NCBI GenBank assembly: GCA_029213305.1
Contig: JARGPA010000026.1
Coordinates: 1 to 39,753 of the forward strand
Reading direction: 5' to 3'
Origin: Phycisphaerales bacterium
Lineage (GTDB): Bacteria; Planctomycetota; Phycisphaerae; Phycisphaerales; UBA1924
Length of the DNA stretch: 39,753 nucleotides
Positions 32,188 to 39,753 of this stretch are shown here, piece after piece. Numbering within the stretch: the first letter of the stretch is position 1; the number at the start of each line of letters is the position of its first letter. A program made the translations under genes and the position numbers. Under the pieces are notes generated by a model that was not told the origin of the DNA, searched no databases, and saw only the letters and a list, made by a program, of their open reading frames with translations.

Positions 32188-34106
32188 ATCCGAAACAAGA
32201 TTGGCATCGTTCGAGAATTGGGAGAGTTGTTCTCTATTTGGGATCAATTAAGTTTGCTATACCCATCTTGGTTTTGACTGCTGCATCACTGGTTTATGGC
32301 ACATGGATCGAATCTACGATTAGTGCTCGTCAAGCAGGAGCGGTTGTCTACGGCTCATGGTGGTTTATCTTACTCATGATACTGATCTGCCAAACACTCG
32401 TCCTCGCAGTGGTAACACGGTATCCATGGCGTAAAAAGCATTCGGGTTTTATCATTGTTCATGCTTCTTTGATCACGATTATCATCTCCGGCTTTGTTAC
32501 TTTTTTCACAAATGTTGAAGGTGAGATGGCTTTGAAAGAGGGCATGAGTACTAACTCACTCAGACTTGGGAATAACGAACTACAACTTCTCACTCATGAG
32601 AACGGTGAGTTCACACCAATAGGGTCATCCGTTGTAGACATGCCCGGGCTTGTTCGAGTTAATGATATTCAGTTTGAAATCGTTGAGCTTTGGGAAAACT
32701 CCACAGAAGAGATGGTTGTTCAAAATGATGGGCTTAACCAACTCCATGCAGTAGAGATCAACTTTGGAATAGGTGATGAAGGTCATTGGGTCGGGCAACT
32801 TCGGCCAGGAGAACAAGCTCCAATGCTTCATGGAGTTGAAGTGCGTGTTTTGCCCCAAGGTGAACAATGGGTTCCGCCAACAGTTGGTGAAGCAGTGCGA
32901 GCTGTATTACGCCATAGTAAATCAGGTATGATCGTTGAGCTTGATGATGAATCTATCGCATTAGGTGAGGGTTGGGAAATAGAGAACTTGTCTCTGTTTG
33001 AACACGCGATTGTTGGGTCTGACGGATTAGAAGAAGGAAGTTCAGATCGCGACAATCCAGCAGTTCAAGTGATGCTTGCTCATGTTGATGGATCACGCGA
33101 ACGCCATGCTGCGTTCGACAATTTTCGAGAATCCATTAACAAGAATCAGATTCAAGGAAACACATTCTCAGAATATGTGCTCGAGTTCACAGGTGAGTCA
33201 ATCAATCATCCACTTGTTGTCTTTACAAGAGATGATGTTCACACAATGGCAACAATCCGTATTCCTAATGAGCCAGAAGTATCAGTTGTGTTATCAGGTG
33301 ATGGACCTTGGACATTTGATGTTGCTGGGGAAAAGTGTCAAGTTGTTCATGCATACACAAATGCGAGAGGCACATCCAAGCTAATAGAAGCTGCACAAGC
33401 GGCTGAGAATCAACCCGTAGCTCGTGTCCGTGTCGTTGGTGATCATGCGGATCATGATCATGATGTCATGACACTCGTTTGGGGACAAAGGTCCATGATT
33501 CAAATTGATGATGAGTTGATGGGGATCTCATTTGCGCCTTCTACAAGTCCTGTTCCGTTCTCAGTTGAGCTCATTGAGTTTAGAAAACGAGATTATCCAG
33601 GTTCAGAAATGGCAATGGCTTACGAATCAGATGTTGTGTTTATCGATGAATCAGGGAATTCACACGAACAGACGATCTGGATGAACAATCCGTTAGAACA
33701 TAAAGGATGGAAAATTTATCAAGCTGGATTTGTCGGCGAAGATGTTTCCATTTTCCAAGTCGCAAAGGATCCTGGGCTTATTCCGATGTATATCGGATGT
33801 GTATTGCTTTGCACTGGGATTTTAGTGATGTATTACTCAAAGGCGTATTCCTATGGGCATCCAGGAATGCCAAAGGTCTTTGAAGCGAAAAAATCGAGGA
33901 GAATAATCGATGCAGCTACTCATAACAATGATCACATTGTTCGTGATCCTGATTCCAAACCAAGTAGCAAGAGCGGAAGAGACACAACAAGACTGGAAGT
34001 CGTTGTTTGCTCAGATTCCGGTTCAGGATCGAGGGCGAAACATGCCAATGGACACGCTCGCAAGACGCGTCGCAGTCGATCTCACAGGGCGAACAAGGTG
34101 GGCTGA
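32184..34106 (+). CDS. resB: Cytochrome c biogenesis protein ResB/Ccs1 (System II)
   Basis: 640 residues from ATG 32184, seven bases after GGAGG and overlapping the previous stop; the frame extends upstream without support. ResB and CcsA together export heme and attach it to CxxCH proteins. Helices lie at about 22-42 and 56-76, then KKHSGFIIVHASL carrying the conserved His, a large periplasmic domain of about 400 residues with a local DHADHDHD run, and the last helix (IPMYIGCVLLCTGILVMYY). The final 65 codons run out of frame through the start of ccsA, and this tail has an unusual Arg/Ser/Lys composition. With 12 heme sites encoded upstream, dedicated maturation makes sense. Confidence 0.9.
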   Translation: MNPKQDWHRSRIGRVVLYLGSIKFAIPILVLTAASLVYGTWIESTISARQAGAVVYGSWWFILLMILICQTLVLAVVTRYPWRKKHSGFIIVHASLITIIISGFVTFFTNVEGEMALKEGMSTNSLRLGNNELQLLTHENGEFTPIGSSVVDMPGLVRVNDIQFEIVELWENSTEEMVVQNDGLNQLHAVEINFGIGDEGHWVGQLRPGEQAPMLHGVEVRVLPQGEQWVPPTVGEAVRAVLRHSKSGMIVELDDESIALGEGWEIENLSLFEHAIVGSDGLEEGSSDRDNPAVQVMLAHVDGSRERHAAFDNFRESINKNQIQGNTFSEYVLEFTGESINHPLVVFTRDDVHTMATIRIPNEPEVSVVLSGDGPWTFDVAGEKCQVVHAYTNARGTSKLIEAAQAAENQPVARVRVVGDHADHDHDVMTLVWGQRSMIQIDDELMGISFAPSTSPVPFSVELIEFRKRDYPGSEMAMAYESDVVFIDESGNSHEQTIWMNNPLEHKGWKIYQAGFVGEDVSIFQVAKDPGLIPMYIGCVLLCTGILVMYYSKAYSYGHPGMPKVFEAKKSRRIIDAATHNNDHIVRDPDSKPSSKSGRDTTRLEVVVCSDSGSGSRAKHANGHARKTRRSRSHRANKVG

Positions 34107-35610
34107 AGACAAAGGTCCAGTTGGATTTGCAGGCCGTGATCACATTGATTTATTCTGTGATTTATTATTCAAACCAAAGGAAATGTTCCGTGAAGAGTTA
34201 ATTCCAGTTGAAAACAAACCATTGAAGAAAGAGATTGGTTTAGATCCGGATCGAAAGTTCTTCGCACCATCTGAGTTGATGCTTAACACGAAACTACAAG
34301 AGATTGGTTCTGAGTTTCAACTTAAAAAACAACGCAATACAAAGTACCGAGGTACGCAACAAGAACGAGCGGCAAGCGATACTCAAAAACGGATGTCTGG
34401 ACTTGTATTCTTTGTCACTGGTCAAGGGATCGCAATGTCTCCGATGGACGAAAGCGAAACTCTCGAACCAGTGGGTATAGAGGTCGCTTCACATGGTACA
34501 GAATCTGTTCAAGAAGCTCTTGTTAAGCTCCAAGAAGCATATCTCAATGATGGAGATCTAGTCGTTGCAACTCAGGACTTGACAGATACCCTATCAGCTC
34601 TAGGAACGCCTGTCGGAATCGAACAATCAAAAATTAGTTACGAGTTGTTTTACAATAGCCATAACCCTTGGAAGAAAGCAGCAATCGCGACTCTACTTGC
34701 GATGGTTCTTGTGTGCGGCAGATGGTTAACTCGCTCCAAAATCCTCACTGTATTCATAGGAGTTGCGATCCTATGGGCGATGGCTGAGCAAGGGCTTGGG
34801 CTTTGGTTAAGAGTTTCGATTCTTGGGAGAGCACCGGTTTCAAATACTTATGAAGCTCTCTTGTGGATGGGTATCGTTGCAATCCTGTTCGGACTTATTG
34901 GTCAAGCAGTATCTCCAAAGAGTTGGTATCTCGTTGGAGGACTTGGAGCATCAGTGCTTGCGATATTCTTTGCGATGCTCGTTCCAATCGAAGATCAAAC
35001 GAACGCACTCCCTGCAGTGCTTAGATCCAACTATTGGCTCATTATTCATGTGCTCACTATCGTGGGTTCGTATGGGGCGCTCCTTCTCGCAGCGGTCTTA
35101 GCGCATATCTACTTGGTGCGAGATGTTCTACTTCGGCGTCAATCCGCTCGAAACAATCGTGTCATTGTACAGGTCTATCGAGTTATGCAAGTCGGTGTAA
35201 TCATGCTCACCGCGGGGACAATCCTCGGAGGTGTATGGGCAGCAGATTCATGGGGTCGATTCTGGGGTTGGGATCCGAAAGAAACTTGGTCGCTGATTTC
35301 CATCATCACATATTTTACTATGCTTCATGCTCGACATGTTGGTTGGATTCGTGACTTTGGACTTGCTGTTGCTGCAGTTGTTGGATTCCTTGCAATTGTT
35401 TGGACTTTCTATGGCGTTAACTATGTCATGGCTTCAGGACTTCATTCATATGGATTTGGATCGGGTGGTGAGCTATGGGTTCTACTTTGGGCAATTGCAG
35501 AAGCAATATTCATCGGAATTTGTTTCTTACGGCGTCCTCAGAAACCGAATAAAGATCGTCGCAGCAACAGTAAGTACCAAGTGAAAGTGGCCGATGTTAT
35601 CAATGGTTAA
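33910..35610 (+). CDS. ccsA: Cytochrome c biogenesis protein CcsA (System II) with N-terminal extra domain
   Basis: 566 residues. The start is strong: GAGGAG at 33896-33901, eight bases before the ATG, even though it lies 197 bases inside the resB frame. A signal-like segment comes first, then a periplasmic domain containing LFAQIPVQDRGRNMPMDTLA, known from the longer CcsA forms of Bacteroidetes, epsilonproteobacteria and planctomycetes. From about residue 255 come eight or so helices, with the tryptophan-rich heme-handling motif FWGWDPKETWSL near 449-460 and conserved His residues on either side. It exports and presents heme for ligation with ResB. It is the last gene of the tightly packed part of the operon. 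Confidence 0.93.
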   Translation: MQLLITMITLFVILIPNQVARAEETQQDWKSLFAQIPVQDRGRNMPMDTLARRVAVDLTGRTRWAEDKGPVGFAGRDHIDLFCDLLFKPKEMFREELIPVENKPLKKEIGLDPDRKFFAPSELMLNTKLQEIGSEFQLKKQRNTKYRGTQQERAASDTQKRMSGLVFFVTGQGIAMSPMDESETLEPVGIEVASHGTESVQEALVKLQEAYLNDGDLVVATQDLTDTLSALGTPVGIEQSKISYELFYNSHNPWKKAAIATLLAMVLVCGRWLTRSKILTVFIGVAILWAMAEQGLGLWLRVSILGRAPVSNTYEALLWMGIVAILFGLIGQAVSPKSWYLVGGLGASVLAIFFAMLVPIEDQTNALPAVLRSNYWLIIHVLTIVGSYGALLLAAVLAHIYLVRDVLLRRQSARNNRVIVQVYRVMQVGVIMLTAGTILGGVWAADSWGRFWGWDPKETWSLISIITYFTMLHARHVGWIRDFGLAVAAVVGFLAIVWTFYGVNYVMASGLHSYGFGSGGELWVLLWAIAEAIFIGICFLRRPQKPNKDRRSNSKYQVKVADVING

Positions 35611-35709
35611 TTTTGAATCTAGTTGCCTCGTACCATTCCGGGTCATATGAGCATGTGTCAACTTAACAAAGCGAATATACGGTAATCCAAAATAAAATAG
35701 GAGTTTGGA

Positions 35710-37167
35710 ATGAAACGGATAGTGAGTTTGAGTAAACATCGTCATTTACTTGCAGCTGCAATAGGGGCTGAAATGCTCATGATTTGTCCCGTTGCAATCG
35801 CGACAGAAGAACCTGAAACGGAGACAGTTACATATCCAAAGTTTCAGACTCTTCGATTTCAAGAGGATTGGTCAGATTTCGATCATGAGAAAGGTGATGA
35901 CTATTGGGATCGTATCAAACACATGAATCTCAATGATGACGGTTCAATCTGGGTCGGTGTCGGAGGAGAACTCAGATTCCGCGGCGAAGGTTGGGAGTCA
36001 TTTGGATTCTCAAGTGCATCTACCGCGGATGAAACATTCGGACTTGGTCGACTACAAGTTTATACCGATTGGCACTTTGGTGAGAATGTACGAGTGTTCG
36101 TTGAAGGTGAAAGTGCCTTTGCAAGTGATCGTGATCTTCCAGGTGGCCGACGCGGACTCGATGTTGATTCTCTCGATCTACAAAACGCATTTGCTGATTT
36201 TAAGATCCCAGTTGGAGATGATGACACAACCGTTACTCTACGAGTAGGACGACAAGGATTACTCTTTGGCAAACAAAGACTGGTTTCACCCCTCCCTTGG
36301 TCAAACTCTCAACGCTCATGGGATGGTGCAAGAGCAATCGTTGAAACTCATGGCTGGCGCATTGATGGTTTCTACACACGATTTACTCCGGTTAAGAAGT
36401 ACGCATTCAATGATTGGCTCGCAGGTCCAGATTTCTGGGGTGTCTATGCAACTGGTAAGTTTGGTAAAGACAATTCCGTTGGGGTGGATATTTACTATCT
36501 TGGGATCGAAACAGATGGCTCAGTAACATTCAATGGCACAAGTGGTATTGAAGAACGACATACTGTGGGTGCCCGACTCTTTGGGAAAATCGGAGACTCA
36601 TCATTTGGTTACGATGTCGAAGGTGCATACCAGTTTGGCGAAGTTGGAACTGCTGATGTGAGCGCTTATATGTTTGCGACCCAGTTAACTTACGCATTTG
36701 CTGACTCGGAGTGGAAACCCACCATGTACATCGGGCTTGATGTATCCTCGGGTGATGATTCACCCGGAGATGGAAATGTTGAAACATTCAATCAACTGTT
36801 TCCACTTGGACATGCATACAACGGGTTTATGGATTTGATCGGCCGACAGAACATCACCGATATCTCCGCTGGCGTTTCGTTCAAGCCACACAAGAAAGTG
36901 CTTGTAAAAGCAGACTTCCATAGTTTCACTCGAACCGAGGATTCAGATTCTGTCTACAACGCAGGTGGGGGAGTACTTCGTCCAACAGCAGCAGGTGCAT
37001 CTGATTCAGTAGGTCAAGAAATTGATCTGACAGTTAAGTACTCTGTTGATCGTCATCTGACACTTCAAGGTGGATACTCACACTTCTTTGCAGGAGATTA
37101 CTTCACTGATACTGGTTCAGATGAAGATATTGATTTCTTCTATTTTCAAGCAGTGTACAAGTTCTAA
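35710..37167 (+). CDS. Alginate-export-type outer-membrane porin
   Basis: 485 residues. A signal peptide ends near IATEE (about residue 32). The rest alternates polar and aromatic residues in many short strands and ends in FQAVYKF, the terminal Phe signature for BamA-assisted barrels. The pattern VGGELRFRGEGWE, then LGRLQVYTDWHFGENVRVFVEGE and LRVGRQGLLFGKQRLV, fits the alginate-export (AlgE-like) family, an 18-strand channel for anionic solutes. GGAG lies seven bases before the ATG; the gene is 99 bases behind ccsA. Location suggests uptake of a small anion such as nitrite or nitrate for the octaheme enzyme, but the family also carries sugars. Confidence 0.85.
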   Translation: MKRIVSLSKHRHLLAAAIGAEMLMICPVAIATEEPETETVTYPKFQTLRFQEDWSDFDHEKGDDYWDRIKHMNLNDDGSIWVGVGGELRFRGEGWESFGFSSASTADETFGLGRLQVYTDWHFGENVRVFVEGESAFASDRDLPGGRRGLDVDSLDLQNAFADFKIPVGDDDTTVTLRVGRQGLLFGKQRLVSPLPWSNSQRSWDGARAIVETHGWRIDGFYTRFTPVKKYAFNDWLAGPDFWGVYATGKFGKDNSVGVDIYYLGIETDGSVTFNGTSGIEERHTVGARLFGKIGDSSFGYDVEGAYQFGEVGTADVSAYMFATQLTYAFADSEWKPTMYIGLDVSSGDDSPGDGNVETFNQLFPLGHAYNGFMDLIGRQNITDISAGVSFKPHKKVLVKADFHSFTRTEDSDSVYNAGGGVLRPTAAGASDSVGQEIDLTVKYSVDRHLTLQGGYSHFFAGDYFTDTGSDEDIDFFYFQAVYKF

Positions 37168-37198
37168 TGAAAAACTTGTACTCTTATAGAGTTATACA

Positions 37199-37245
37199 AA
37201 CGACCGCCCGGTATGCATCAGCAGATCGGGCGGTCGTAGTTTTTA
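37199..37245 (+). terminator. Strong Rho-independent terminator closing the cytochrome operon
   Basis: Ten-base perfect arms CGACCGCCCG (37201-37210) and CGGGCGGTCG (37227-37236), rich in G and C in an otherwise AT-rich context, then TAGTTTTT. It marks the end of the porin transcript. Confidence 0.95.
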
Positions 37246-37484
37246 TTGAATTCGTTTGGGGTTGATCCGGTTGTAGGTGAAATTGCGTATCCAAAGCGAG
37301 TCTAATTCAATCTAATCTGATGCAAATTTGATTCAATATATATCATTCGTCGCGTTCAGTTTCAATATATGGATGATGTTCTGTAGTTGCACAGGGTTGA
37401 GCAATCAAGATTGGTTCAAAATCATGGACCTTAGAGGTGATAGGCTGCGTATTGTTGTACATTGGTTCTGGGGACAACAGTATT
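37246..37484. other. AT-rich leader of the sigma factor gene
   Basis: No gene seen. It should hold the promoter of the sigma/kinase pair. A 15-base string GAGTCTAATTCAATC at 37298-37312 also occurs at 1768-1782, which in a window of this size can be chance. Confidence 0.4.
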
Positions 37485-38117
37485 ATGGGCGATGAATCTT
37501 CGAATCAGCACTCTGAGAAACTTTCACATCCGAAGGTGCTCAATGATATCCCCAACAATAATGTGCGAACTGATCCTGCGTTGATCGAAGCGATCCGCAA
37601 CCCCGCGAATTATGAAGCTTGGAAGAGCTTTGAGAGACGATACGCGCCGATGGTGCGTTCTTATTGTGTCAAACGCGGTATGAGGATAACCGATGCTGAA
37701 GATGTCGCACAAGAGGTGTTTCTAAGAATAACTGAGCATGGATTTGCAGATCGATATGATCCAGCAGTTGGAACATTTCGTTCGTATTTGTTTCGAGTGA
37801 CTCGAAGTGTTGCATCGGTGGTAATCCGTACAGTGTCAGAAGCAACAGAAATCCAAAGCGAAATTGACTACTCAGAAGAGGAATGGAATCAAGTCTGGAA
37901 ACAAGAAGCGGTCCGGCTCGCGATCAAAAGCGTTGAAGAATCAGTAACAGGAAGCTCAAAGAGAATTTTATCCTTGACTCTTAGGGATGTGCCTCCAGCA
38001 ACAATCGCAGAACTCACAGGGCTCACTCGTGATGCAGTATATAAAACGAGAGATCGTTTAAAAACACGCATCGAATCTGCGTGCAAAGAGTTTATGCTAG
38101 ATCCTGGAGAGATTTAA
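37485..38117 (+). CDS. ECF-type RNA polymerase sigma factor
   Basis: 210 residues from ATG 37485 (GGGGA eleven bases upstream); a GTG at 37437 would add 16 residues without homology. Region 2 is seen as FERRYAPMVRSYCVKRGMRITDAEDVAQEVFLRI, starting about residue 50, and region 4 as the HTH in PPATIAELTGLTRDAVYKTRDRLKTRI near 175-200. The linker is short and acidic. It is followed after two bases by a Ser/Thr kinase gene, an arrangement found in the planctomycete-specific ECF groups where the kinase rather than an anti-sigma factor is thought to control the sigma. Targets unknown. Confidence 0.9.
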   Translation: MGDESSNQHSEKLSHPKVLNDIPNNNVRTDPALIEAIRNPANYEAWKSFERRYAPMVRSYCVKRGMRITDAEDVAQEVFLRITEHGFADRYDPAVGTFRSYLFRVTRSVASVVIRTVSEATEIQSEIDYSEEEWNQVWKQEAVRLAIKSVEESVTGSSKRILSLTLRDVPPATIAELTGLTRDAVYKTRDRLKTRIESACKEFMLDPGEI

Positions 38118-38119
38118 GT

Positions 38120-39753
38120 ATGGATGAGAGATCGAGTGATCATTTCTTTGAGCGGGTTCGTGCATACACCACGGATCAAGCAGTGAAGATCGGTGTATAC
38201 GAAATTCATCAAGAAGTCGCTCGTGGTGGTCAAGGTGTTGTTTACAAAGGGGTCGACAGCCGCGATGAAACCCCAGTTGCAATCAAACGATCATACGATT
38301 CTGAGAATAATATTCAATCAAGTTTAGTCCGAGGTGCAGAACTCGCAGCGTTATTAAATCATCAATACATTCTCTCGATACTTGCGATTGAGAATGAGGA
38401 TGATTCTGTTTGGGTAATCACACCTTGGGTAGATGGAATTTCACTTGATCGTTGGTGTTTAGATCCTGCCAACGATGATCATAGTAAAGTCGTGCTGTTT
38501 TTGAAGATTTGCAATGCAGTGATTCATGCGCACGGTCGAGGCGTTATCCATAGAGATCTACGACCCGCGAATATATTAGTTCGACCAGATGGTTCACCCT
38601 GTATTCTTGATTTTGGGATTGCGAAAAGAGTAGAAGGGGGAATGAGTTCGTACACAATGACGCAGAGCGGACTATCTGGAGACTTACATTTTCTTGCACC
38701 TGAAATGCTGAAAGAGGATCGTGCTCCAACCGATATTCGTCAAGATGTTTACGCACTCGGTGTCATCCTCTACACGATGCTTAAGAATTCACATCCTCTT
38801 GATCGAATGTCAATCGGAGAAAGCCTAGAGCGAGTATCTTCGGGTAAACTTTTTGATTCAGGAATTGATTCAACACTCCCAGATTCGATCGGAGTCATCT
38901 TAAGGAAAGCAACATCAAGTGATCTGAATGCAAGATATTCCAGTGTCCAAGAAATCGTAAGCGATATTCGTGATGATCGACGAGGTTTGCCCATTCAAGC
39001 GAGGACACACACCAATGGGTACCTATTCAGTAGGTTTGTTAAACGAAATAGAATTCCAGTATCGATAGGAGTTGTATCTGCAGTCCTTTTACTTTCTGGT
39101 GCGGCAGTTATTGGTTCGACAATTGAACGCGGACGAGGATTGATTGCTGCAAATACCAAGACGCTAGAGATGTATTCGAATCTTTTGACATCGATTACTC
39201 CATCGCATGAAGTTGGTCCAGCCTCGGATGGGCTTGGGGTGTTGAATTATGCGAGCGATCAAATTGTTGGAATCGAAGTAGGCGACAGTCGAGATGAGCA
39301 GATTGCTCATGCGGATGTTCGATTTGTTATTGGGCAAAGCTATACGCGATTAGATCGCGAGGACCTTGGACTGCCTCATTCTCAACACGCCTTTGACTTG
39401 TACTTTGAACTCTATGGCAGAAATCATCCAAAGACTGAAAGTGCGGGTGTCGTACTTGTTAACTCACTAATTAACAACTCAAAATTGGATTCCGCAGAAA
39501 GCACCATGCATGCTTTGTTCGATGATGTTCGAGTAGAAGCAATAAAAAATCCTGAGTATCTGATTTGCATGGCTCTGATTAAGACTCAACGCAGAGAATC
39601 AGATGAAGCATTGAATTACTACAACCGATTCATTGAAGTCGGAGATGAAAACACAATTTCTTACATTAGAGCTTTGGTTGCTCGTGGGATTACTTTGAAC
39701 CAAATGGGTAACCCGAGTGATGCTATCAAAAGTCTTGAAAGAGCTCATTCAAT
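38120..39753 (+). CDS. Membrane Ser/Thr protein kinase with C-terminal repeat region, cut by window end
   Basis: The frame is open from ATG 38120 to the last base (over 540 codons) and is the 5' part of a longer gene. Kinase motifs: glycine loop ARGGQGVVYKG (34-44), VAIK with Lys56, HRDLRPANIL with Asp146 and Asn151, and DFG with Asp164. One membrane helix lies at about 313-335, placing the kinase in the cytosol and the rest outside. The C-terminal part has helical pairs that look like TPR-type repeats (for example SQHAFDLYFELYGRNHPKTE). Arg replaces the usual Lys in HRDLKP; the other catalytic residues are intact, so it is probably active. The two-base gap to the sigma gene implies one transcript. 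Confidence 0.9.
   Translation, partial: MDERSSDHFFERVRAYTTDQAVKIGVYEIHQEVARGGQGVVYKGVDSRDETPVAIKRSYDSENNIQSSLVRGAELAALLNHQYILSILAIENEDDSVWVITPWVDGISLDRWCLDPANDDHSKVVLFLKICNAVIHAHGRGVIHRDLRPANILVRPDGSPCILDFGIAKRVEGGMSSYTMTQSGLSGDLHFLAPEMLKEDRAPTDIRQDVYALGVILYTMLKNSHPLDRMSIGESLERVSSGKLFDSGIDSTLPDSIGVILRKATSSDLNARYSSVQEIVSDIRDDRRGLPIQARTHTNGYLFSRFVKRNRIPVSIGVVSAVLLLSGAAVIGSTIERGRGLIAANTKTLEMYSNLLTSITPSHEVGPASDGLGVLNYASDQIVGIEVGDSRDEQIAHADVRFVIGQSYTRLDREDLGLPHSQHAFDLYFELYGRNHPKTESAGVVLVNSLINNSKLDSAESTMHALFDDVRVEAIKNPEYLICMALIKTQRRESDEALNYYNRFIEVGDENTISYIRALVARGITLNQMGNPSDAIKSLERAHS

Noticed and set aside
1768..37312. GAGTCTAATTCAATC occurring at both 1768-1782 and 37298-37312
   Set aside because: One shared 15-mer is expected about once by chance in AT-rich DNA of this length, and the two sites have no matching flanks.

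Overview
The window looks like chromosome of a marine planctomycete, most likely class Phycisphaerae. The evidence is indirect but consistent: a secreted protein ending in two EF-hand-like repeats bracketed by cysteines and closing in GCP (the 'GC-type' dockerin-like tail known from Phycisphaerae), an ECF sigma factor followed two bases later by a membrane Ser/Thr kinase with a long C-terminal region, tandem Tat-exported Gfo/Idh/MocA oxidoreductases with TIM-barrel isomerases, and System II cytochrome c maturation with a CcsA carrying the extra N-terminal domain. The DNA is moderately AT-rich. I see no rRNA, tRNA, CRISPR, transposase or phage gene.

Layout. 1-2850: end of an unknown gene coupled to a patatin-like lipoprotein, then a secreted orphan. 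3275-5455: a secreted GH13 enzyme resembling glycogen branching enzyme, behind a 424-base AT-rich leader holding a long inverted repeat. 5585-12220: a palindromic operator, a TetR regulator and a complete tripartite RND efflux operon (outer-membrane factor, periplasmic adaptor, inner-membrane pump), the last three genes joined by ATGA overlaps. 12287-16178: an unrecognised HTH-bearing protein, the dockerin-tailed secreted protein and a TPR-sulfotransferase. 16184-21592 (minus strand): a tight five-gene operon of an SUMF1-like protein and two alternating oxidoreductase/TIM-barrel pairs, all secreted, four by Tat. 21534-22562: ApbE, head-to-head with and overlapping that operon. 22627-24474 (minus): polysaccharide deacetylase plus GNAT acetyltransferase. 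24781-26742 (minus): a chemoreceptor with a NIT (nitrate/nitrite-sensing type) domain.

27167-37167 is the most interesting block: membrane-anchored tetraheme cytochrome, Tat-exported protein with four [4Fe-4S] clusters, NrfD-type quinol-binding membrane protein, octaheme cytochrome of the hydroxylamine oxidoreductase (HAO) family, a small unknown protein ending in GCSGGCS, ResB and CcsA (heme delivery for cytochrome c), and an alginate-export-type porin. The octaheme protein appears to have His where HAO has the Tyr that cross-links heme P460, which points to reduction (nitrite or hydroxylamine to ammonium) rather than oxidation. The inferred chain is menaquinol, NrfD, FeS protein, tetraheme, octaheme, with the neighbouring receptor perhaps steering cells to the same substrate. 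This is a different quinol module from the NrfH/CycX-type partner known for the epsilonproteobacterial octaheme enzyme. The window closes with an ECF sigma factor and a Ser/Thr kinase that runs off the end.
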